Positions 7,326 through 11,473 of a DNA stretch of 11,473 nt are shown here, piece after piece. The notes below the pieces were generated by a model, which was given only the letters and a program-made list of their open reading frames with translations, did not search any database and was not told the DNA's origin. How positions within the stretch are numbered: position 1 is the stretch's first letter; the number at the start of each line of letters is the position of its first letter. Position numbers and translations under genes: made by a program. Source of the stretch: Chloroflexota bacterium (GTDB lineage Bacteria; Chloroflexota; Anaerolineae; Aggregatilineales; UBA3940); contig JAHEME010000045.1 of assembly GCA_024643825.1 (NCBI GenBank), forward strand, positions 1 through 11,473, read 5' to 3'.

Positions 7326-7892
7326 TTGCTCGATCTTCTAGCATCTGCCGCCATTGGCTATGTGCTGGGCAGTATCCCAATGGGCGTGCTGTTAGCGCGC
7401 GCCTTTGGCTGGCCCGATCCGCGCACGTATGGCAGCCGTCATACCGGGGCGATGAATGTCTCCCGTGGGGGAGGAAAAGTGGCCCTGGCAGTCGTCCTCA
7501 TTGCGGATATGCTGAAAGGTCTCATCACCGTCTGGATCGTCGCCCGCATGATGAACCATCCGTACGCCATCACAGTCGCGGGTCTGATGGTAGTCATCGG
7601 GCACATCTTCCCGGTATGGCTCCGCTTCTCCGGAGGGATGGGGCTGGCCCCCGGTGCAGGTACGATGCTGCTGCTTTCTCCGATCACCGTGTTCACTGCC
7701 GCTCTGAGCCTAGCTGTAGTACGTTTGTTGATCATCAAGCATACTCCGCGCGCGACCATTGCTGCCTCCGTGATAATCCCCCTTACGCTGCTGCTGACCC
7801 ACACACCCTGGCCCGTGTTCTGGCTGGGCACAGGGATCGCACTTCTTCTTTCGCTGCGCCATACCACCGATTGGAACCGCATCTATGACTAA
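7326..7892 (+). CDS. plsY: PlsY-type glycerol-3-phosphate acyltransferase, divergent
   Basis: An integral membrane protein of 188 residues, close to the usual PlsY length, with several hydrophobic helices. PlsY transfers an acyl group from acyl phosphate to glycerol 3-phosphate, starting phospholipid synthesis. Family landmarks are YVLGSIPMG at 12-20, DPRTYGSRHTGAMN (motif 1 region, 31-44), ADMLKG at 60-65, and GHIFPVWLRFSGGMG (motif 2, 92-106). The last part, RHTTDWNRIYD, replaces the usual motif 3 ending. Motif 2 normally reads GGKG; here Lys is Met105, and motif 1 has RHTGAMN instead of GNIGATN. It may be a divergent paralogue with altered activity. The start is a TTG at 7326: a stop lies three codons upstream and the next in-frame starts would remove the conserved N-terminal helix; no ribosome site is obvious. 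It overlaps the thioesterase gene by 8 bases. Confidence 0.85.
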   Translation: MLDLLASAAIGYVLGSIPMGVLLARAFGWPDPRTYGSRHTGAMNVSRGGGKVALAVVLIADMLKGLITVWIVARMMNHPYAITVAGLMVVIGHIFPVWLRFSGGMGLAPGAGTMLLLSPITVFTAALSLAVVRLLIIKHTPRATIAASVIIPLTLLLTHTPWPVFWLGTGIALLLSLRHTTDWNRIYD

Positions 7893-8382
7893 GAACCCGC
7901 CCCGACAACGAGCAGCCTCGCTGCGTTTCCTTGCGCAGCCTACGGACATCAATCTTGGCGGGAACGTGCATGGTGGCATCGTCATGAAGTGGATCGACGA
8001 AGCCGCCTACGTCTGCGCGGCGGGCTGGTGCGGCTGTACGTGCGTCACGGTGTACGTCGGCGGTATCCGCTTTTACAAACCTGTGCACATTGGCGATGTG
8101 GTCGATGTGAGTGCAAGATTGATCTACACGGGAACTACCAGCATGCACATCGCCGTCGATGTGAGCACACGCGATCCCCGCCAGCAGGAATGGACACAAA
8201 CAACCCACTGCATCATCGTGTTCGTAGCAATTGATGAAGCTGGCAAGACGATCCCCGTCCCGACATGGGAACCATTGACGAAGGATGACATCGCCCTGCG
8301 CGATTATGCGGTGCGATTGATGAATCTCCGCAAGGGCATTGAAGAGGAAATGAAGCCCTACGCCTCTATCGCAAGCAATTAG
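7885..8382 (+). CDS. Hot-dog fold acyl-CoA thioesterase (YciA/ACOT-like)
   Basis: A 165-residue cytosolic protein, one hot-dog domain, which hydrolyses acyl-CoA thioesters to free acid and CoA. The signature lies near the N-terminus: PTDINLGGNVHGGIVMKWIDEAA, matching the family pattern of Asn (N23), Gly-Gly and a helix with the conserved Asp38 in the active site. The central strands VTVYVGGIRFYKPVHIGDVVDVSARL and YTGTTSMHIAVDV follow the family order. A CGCT cluster after the helix is Cys-rich and unusual. The ATG overlaps the end of plsY (ATGACTAA), implying translational coupling. Acyl-chain preference cannot be read. Pairing with an acyltransferase suggests a role in acyl-CoA or membrane lipid balance, which is inference. 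Confidence 0.9.
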   Translation: MTKNPPRQRAASLRFLAQPTDINLGGNVHGGIVMKWIDEAAYVCAAGWCGCTCVTVYVGGIRFYKPVHIGDVVDVSARLIYTGTTSMHIAVDVSTRDPRQQEWTQTTHCIIVFVAIDEAGKTIPVPTWEPLTKDDIALRDYAVRLMNLRKGIEEEMKPYASIASN

Positions 8383-8386
8383 CCAA

Positions 8387-8638
8387 ATGACGCTCCAGAC
8401 GGTACTTCTATCGGACGTTGACGGCGTGCTGATCGAGCCGCACGGCTACAAGAGAGCACTCCGCGCAACGCTGGATGTGTTAGGTCACCTTCCTTTTGCA
8501 TCACCGATGATGAAATCGCGCTAGAGATTCGGTCACGACCATCCCAAGGGCATCTTCTCGAAAGTGGTTGACTCGTGCCAAGGCTCATGGTACGATCCGA
8601 GCCAATTCAAGAATCAATGCGTTGACGGAAACGAGTAG
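8387..8638 (+). pseudogene. Decayed remnant of a HAD-superfamily hydrolase gene
   Basis: Four bases after the thioesterase stop an ATG opens LLSDVDGVLIEPHGYKRAL, the HAD motif I (nucleophile Asp in DVDG) of a phosphatase-like hydrolase. The frame then runs to PMMKSR and stops at 8522. A different frame carries on with ITDDEIALEIR (from 8500), a normal continuation in relatives, so a frameshift lies at about 8485-8500. The original frame resumes with GHDHPKGIF and stops at 8636. The total is about 84 codons against several hundred in intact relatives, so most of the gene, including motifs II-IV, has been lost. The end overlaps the T-box leader and the T-box promoter lies inside it. An alternative is a short real ORF to 8524, which I think less likely. 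Confidence 0.6.
8568..8596 (+). promoter_or_regulatory. Extended -10 promoter for the T-box/alaX operon
   Basis: TTGACT (-35) and TACGAT (-10) are separated by exactly 17 bases, and TGG stands directly before the -10 box (extended -10). The expected start, near 8603, lies about 16 bases before the T-box stem I base. The promoter is embedded in the decayed HAD gene. Confidence 0.75.
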
Positions 8639-8891
8639 GTGGGCTTCCCACTTCACAGCAAGCCAGGGGTGATGTGAGCCTGGTAGGTGGCCCCGCTGAA
8701 AATCCTTCCTGAGCAGTGGGCTGAACGTGTGGCTGGTACACAAGTAAGTTTTACCGGGGTCGCCTCCGTTATCATGGCTAGGCTGCACAGCAGCCAGTGA
8801 GTGCCGTCCACCGGATCGGGTGGCGGAATTGGGGTGGAACCACGGGAGATCACGCTCTCGTCCCTTGCGGGATGAGAGCGTTTCGCGTTTA
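8619..8891 (+). promoter_or_regulatory. T-box riboswitch leader controlling alaX (transcription attenuation type)
   Basis: A full T-box leader folds by hand. The stem I base pairs GCGUU (8619-8623) with AACGU (8724-8728). GGAA (8627-8630) pairs with UUCC (8706-8709) below the specifier loop, whose left side carries AGUA (8634-8637). GGUGGG (8638-8643) pairs with CCCGCU (8692-8697) above it. The distal part has AGCAAGCC and the CCAGG/CCUGG hairpin around GGUG. The specifier-loop right side is GAAAAUCC (8698-8705), giving AUC (8702-8704) by usual spacing. Stem III is 8804-8826. The core GGGGUGGAACCACGGG starts at 8831. The antiterminator has GGGG/CCCU plus ACGGGAG/CUCUCGU with a 7-base UGGAACC bulge. 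It senses uncharged tRNA and permits transcription of alaX. Confidence 0.92.
8852..8888 (+). terminator. Intrinsic terminator of the T-box leader
   Basis: ACGCTCTCGTCCC (8852-8864) pairs with GGGATGAGAGCGT (8869-8881) around TTGC, 13 pairs with one G-U. The left arm is the same sequence that the antiterminator uses (CUCUCGU and CCC), so the two structures exclude each other. The following tail, TTCGCGTTT, is only weakly T-rich. Confidence 0.85.
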
Positions 8892-8946
8892 ATGGAGACG
8901 CACCTTTCTTGTAAATCCGTCGCCAAGAATCTCTGGAAGCAAGGAT

Positions 8947-9666
8947 ATGACAGAACTTCTCTATCAACTTGACAGTTATCTTCAAACCTTCGATGCCAGA
9001 ATCGTGGAAATCGACGAGGAAAAACATGCTGTCGTCCTGGATCGGTCAGCGTTTTATCCGAGCGGAGGCGGTCAACCCTGTGATCAGGGAACCTTGACCA
9101 CTGACGGAACAACGTATACTGTGCGGAAGGTGCAAAAGGCGGGTGGAGCGATTCTCCATCTACTGGAAGAGACCGATCTTCCAACTCTGGGAGCAGCAGT
9201 CACCGGTCAGCTAGACTGGGATCGCCGCTATCAACTTATGCGTACCCATACCGCCATGCATATTCTATGCGGCGTGGTGTGGCGCGATTTCGGCGCACAG
9301 GTAACAGGTGGCGATATGGAGCCACTTAAGGGGCGCATGGACTTTGAGTTTGAAACGATGCAGCGCGAGCTAGTTCACACCATCGAAGAACGAATCAATA
9401 AAGAGGTGGCCGCCGGGCATGATCTGCGCGTCAACATCCTGCCCAGGCAAGAAGCATTCCAGATTCCCGACTTGATCCGCACGAAGATCAACCTGCTGCC
9501 CGAAGGCATTGAAGAGGTACGAACTATTGAGATCGTCGGGCTTGATCTCCAGGCAGACGGCGGAACTCACGTCCACAACACGTCCGAAGTAGGAGAACTT
9601 CGTGTGGTTGACTACAAGAGTAAGGGCGCGATTAACAAGCGCATTTATCTGGAAATTACATCCTAA
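8947..9666 (+). CDS. alaX: AlaX-type alanyl-tRNA editing hydrolase
   Basis: A 239-residue cytosolic protein, the size of the medium AlaX class, which deacylates Ser-tRNA(Ala) or Gly-tRNA(Ala). The N-terminal beta domain has the Gly-rich SAFYPSGGGQPCDQGTL (residues 34-50) shared with AlaRS. The editing domain shows H-x3-H at His101 and His105 (RTHTAMHIL) and a second motif ADGGTHVHNT (203-212) with Asp204 and His208. AlaRS-type sites usually have Cys at the Asp204 position, so one expected zinc ligand differs. No aminoacylation domain is present. The ATG at 8947 has GGAA about 8 bases upstream; the T-box leader sits before it. The next gene starts 14 bases after its stop. A paralogue acting on a different mischarged tRNA is a real alternative. 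Confidence 0.9.
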   Translation: MTELLYQLDSYLQTFDARIVEIDEEKHAVVLDRSAFYPSGGGQPCDQGTLTTDGTTYTVRKVQKAGGAILHLLEETDLPTLGAAVTGQLDWDRRYQLMRTHTAMHILCGVVWRDFGAQVTGGDMEPLKGRMDFEFETMQRELVHTIEERINKEVAAGHDLRVNILPRQEAFQIPDLIRTKINLLPEGIEEVRTIEIVGLDLQADGGTHVHNTSEVGELRVVDYKSKGAINKRIYLEITS

Positions 9667-9680
9667 AGGGCAGGTAACCA

Positions 9681-10391
9681 GTGCGCGTTCTGCATGAACC
9701 TACCCCGGAAGAAGTTGTGGAGTCGCGCGGGGAATACCAGTATCTTCGCGGCGGGCAGCCAACCGGACAGGTCGAATCCTGGAGCATCAGCCACACACCC
9801 GATGGTCAGCAGATTGTTCGGGCAGATGTGGATGGTCGTACCATTCCAGGTGGACCGAGTCTCTTAACGCATTTGCAGCGCAGCCCACAGGGTAGCGCTT
9901 CATGGCTGCGTATACGCTATGAGAAGCCTGAATTTTCTGCGGCAGCACAATATGAATTTGAAAACGCAGAAGTCAAGATCATCCGACAGGCATATGAGCA
10001 GCTCCGCAGACAGGATCTGCTGGAGATTGCCGCGAATTATGTGATTGACTATCATCCGGTCATCGCTCATGACTATGTATGGCGCGGCTACCCCGCGACG
10101 GCGGAAGGACAGCCCTGGTCGATCCCGGTCTTCAGCCCGGATCTATGGGCCCCTGGGGATGAAGTTCTCTCTGGCAGAGCGCTGCGCTTCACGGTGACTC
10201 CCTTGGCAGCAGAAACTTGCCGGGTTCCCGCCGGGGTTTATCATGATGCATTGAGCTTCCAGGTCGTCATGAGCGATGGTGTCATGGCGATGGCGTGGTA
10301 CGATGATTCAGGAGTACCTATTCGCTGGTACTACCCGGATAAAGGCTACGACTTTGTTCTTGTAAAACACGAGCGAACTGCTCATCAGTGA
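9681..10391 (+). CDS. Conserved-looking cytosolic protein of unknown function
   Basis: A 236-residue protein I do not recognise. It has no signal peptide and no membrane segment. Its composition suggests mostly beta-strands: the opening GEYQYLRGGQPTGQVESWSI, the middle SWLRIRYEKPEFSAAAQYEF and the end GVPIRWYYPDKGYDFVLV resemble antiparallel-barrel proteins such as those of the DUF3108 type, but this is only a resemblance. There are no catalytic motifs I can name. A Trp-rich segment around residues 132-155 (YVWRGYP, QPWSIP, PDLWAPGDEV) probably forms a pocket. The GTG start has an AGG 7 bases upstream. It lies 14 bases after alaX and 9 bases before the J-like gene, so it belongs to the T-box-controlled operon. 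Confidence 0.7.
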   Translation: MRVLHEPTPEEVVESRGEYQYLRGGQPTGQVESWSISHTPDGQQIVRADVDGRTIPGGPSLLTHLQRSPQGSASWLRIRYEKPEFSAAAQYEFENAEVKIIRQAYEQLRRQDLLEIAANYVIDYHPVIAHDYVWRGYPATAEGQPWSIPVFSPDLWAPGDEVLSGRALRFTVTPLAAETCRVPAGVYHDALSFQVVMSDGVMAMAWYDDSGVPIRWYYPDKGYDFVLVKHERTAHQ

Positions 10392-10400
10392 GTTCAGGTA

Positions 10401-11201
10401 ATGCCCAACTTTCAATCACACGCCTCTCAATTGAGCAAACGCGTCGCCGAGCTGGAAGCAGAGCTTGGGGCCATCTGTGGAGATTACATCGAGTTGGTCA
10501 CAGAAATGGCTCCGTTCCTAACCCGCTTCCGGGACGAGGTGATGCGTTACCATAATGCGCTGGCTCTCGCGCAGCGGGAACTAGCAGATATGCGCGCTTA
10601 TCTGGGGGATGCTCAGGCTCTCGATAAAGGGTCGCCAGAGTCGCCACTCGACGAACTGCTGGCAAGAGAAGAGTTGACTGTACAAGAGCAGTTCGATCGC
10701 GTATGGGGTGACGGAAACAAGAATGCATCGCAGACCGTCGGAGACTCTGCCAGCACACCTCTCTCTCGCGAAGTCAAGGACCTCTTCGCTCAGGCAGCAG
10801 CCCGCCTTCACCCGGATTTTGCGCAAACGGAGGAGGAGCGCAAACGGAATCTGACCCTGTTTAATCGGGTTGGAAACGCCTACTTGAATCGGGATCAGAG
10901 AACATTGCAATCGGTAGTAGATGCGCTTACGCCACAAACTAATCTGCCAGCGGTCATAGATCACCAGGTCATCCAAAAGTTGGAAGACCGAATCTTTCAC
11001 CTGGAAACGGTAACGCAGAATGTGTCGGGGCAATACTATGACTATCGCTATGGCGACGTAGCCCGTGTTCGTCGGTACGCTCGTCAGGCCGAAGCAGAGG
11101 GACGTGATCTGCTGGCAACCCTGAGCGAGAATATTCAACGAACCTTGCGTAGAACACTGGAAGAACTCAAGGAAACGAAGAAAATGCTGGATCAGCAATA
11201 G
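10401..11201 (+). CDS. Coiled-coil protein with a J-domain-like HPD segment
   Basis: A 266-residue soluble protein. Residues about 5-70 form a helical, heptad-rich coiled coil (RVAELEAELGAICGDYIELV and onward). After a linker at 75-125 comes a J-domain-like segment: VKDLFAQAAARLHPDF with His137-Pro138-Asp139, then ERKRNLTLFNRVGNAYLNRDQRTLQSVVDAL. The HPD tripeptide is the DnaK-stimulating motif of J-domain proteins, and the following helix matches the family's AY-containing helix. A second helical coiled coil covers about 230-266 (RTLRRTLEELKETKKML). The segment is shorter than a full J domain and atypically placed, so a J-like fold fits better than a classic DnaJ. The ATG at 10401 has GAG 8 bases upstream. 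It is the last large gene of the operon; a hairpin directly follows its stop. Confidence 0.75.
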   Translation: MPNFQSHASQLSKRVAELEAELGAICGDYIELVTEMAPFLTRFRDEVMRYHNALALAQRELADMRAYLGDAQALDKGSPESPLDELLAREELTVQEQFDRVWGDGNKNASQTVGDSASTPLSREVKDLFAQAAARLHPDFAQTEEERKRNLTLFNRVGNAYLNRDQRTLQSVVDALTPQTNLPAVIDHQVIQKLEDRIFHLETVTQNVSGQYYDYRYGDVARVRRYARQAEAEGRDLLATLSENIQRTLRRTLEELKETKKMLDQQ

Positions 11202-11217
11202 TGGGGAATTCCCCCAC
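11201..11217. repeat. Small palindromic hairpin after the J-like gene
   Basis: GTGGGG (11201-11206) pairs with CCCCAC (11212-11217) around AATTC; GGGGAATTCCCC within it is a perfect palindrome. No T-run follows, so termination is unlikely here; it may protect the mRNA end or be incidental. Confidence 0.4.
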
Positions 11218-11230
11218 GGGAGGCTTTGTG

Positions 11231-11308
11231 ATGAGGCTGTACTCGGCAGCGACATCCGGCTTGATTTCGATTATTCGCATAAAGAGTATCCCTCTCATAC
11301 ACCGTTGA
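11231..11308 (+). CDS. Possible 25-residue small ORF
   Basis: An ATG at 11231 opens 25 codons ending at TGA, with a strong GGGAGG ribosome site 7 bases upstream, between the J-like gene and the operon terminator. The peptide (MRLYSAATSGLISIIRIKS, then IPLIHR) is short, mildly amphipathic and basic. There is no homology evidence; the ribosome site is the only positive sign. Confidence 0.25.
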   Translation: MRLYSAATSGLISIIRIKSIPLIHR

Positions 11309-11328
11309 GTCTGGAACGGCATATCGAG

Positions 11329-11357
11329 AGGGCGGATGCGTATGCACCGCCCTTTTT
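11329..11357 (+). terminator. Rho-independent terminator ending the alaX operon
   Basis: AGGGCGG (11329-11335) pairs with CCGCCCT (11347-11353), extended inside by TGC/GCA around GTAT after one bulged A, and is followed by TTTTT. This is the strongest plus-strand terminator in the window and lies 128 bases after the last large gene. Confidence 0.88.
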
Positions 11358-11402
11358 GTTAGTCACTTCAGTGAGTTGAGGGCCAAAGCCCGAAACAGAA
11401 AA

Positions 11403-11421
11403 CCACCCGCTATGCGGGTGG
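11403..11421 (-). terminator. Hairpin, probable terminator of a leftward gene beyond the right edge
   Basis: CCACCCGC and GCGGGTGG form a perfect 8-bp stem around TAT. Read leftward the stem is followed by TTTTCTGTTTC, a T-rich tail, so it fits a minus-strand terminator. From here to the right edge (11422-11473) I see no gene or other element I can support. Confidence 0.65.
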
Positions 11422-11473
11422 AAGGCAGAAACTTATAGGGGAAAAAATCACTCCCTGTAAAATGGCTGGAGTT

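Noticed and set aside
8585..9184. Open frame of 199 codons on the minus strand across the T-box and alaX start
   Set aside because: It is antisense to the structured T-box leader and to alaX, has no recognisable protein motif, and its composition is that of a shadow frame.
11362..11373. TCACTTCAGTGA-like inverted repeat after the operon terminator
   Set aside because: Five-base arms with a two-base centre cannot form a meaningful RNA hairpin and no regulator context is visible.

Overview
The window (about 55% GC by eye) looks like ordinary bacterial chromosome. Short intergenic gaps, lipoprotein signal peptides, a T-box leader and several protein families (an APH-like phosphotransferase with a KRE...LPPGF signature, an FG-GAP lipoprotein, a coiled-coil HPD protein, a divergent PlsY) suggest a member of the Chloroflexota. 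That placement is an inference from protein style; no phylogenetic marker was tested. No insertion sequence, phage gene or CRISPR array was seen.

Layout, left to right. (1) The 3' end of a RhlE-type DEAD-box RNA helicase (+), closed by a strong symmetrical terminator. (2) A leftward group: promoter, tRNA-Thr(CGU), hairpin terminator, uridine kinase (udk), then a DedA/VTT membrane protein. (3) A rightward pair: a secreted lipoprotein with two FG-GAP calcium loops and an APH-fold phosphotransferase whose usual catalytic Asp is Ala. (4) A leftward SIMPL-domain lipoprotein. (5) A rightward M20 zinc peptidase. (6) A rightward operon with a clear promoter and a perfect palindrome at its start: a four-helix membrane protein, a divergent PlsY acyltransferase and a hot-dog acyl-CoA thioesterase. 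It ends in a decayed HAD-hydrolase remnant. (7) A rightward operon headed by an extended -10 promoter and a full T-box leader: alaX (tRNA-editing hydrolase), a protein of unknown function and a J-domain-like coiled-coil protein. A strong terminator closes it, and a hairpin follows that probably terminates a leftward gene outside the window.

The most informative element is the T-box. Stem I, the specifier loop, stem III, the 11-bp antiterminator with its seven-base UGGAACC bulge and the competing terminator can all be drawn by hand. Neither its apparent specifier (AUC by spacing) nor its discriminator-pairing base (A, predicting U73) fits tRNA-Ala, although the first gene is alaX. Other points worth a second look are the Asp-to-Ala phosphotransferase, the GGKG-to-GGMG change in PlsY, the palindrome downstream of the 6861 promoter, and the linkage of alaX to a J-like protein. 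I found no wholly new defence or mobile system.
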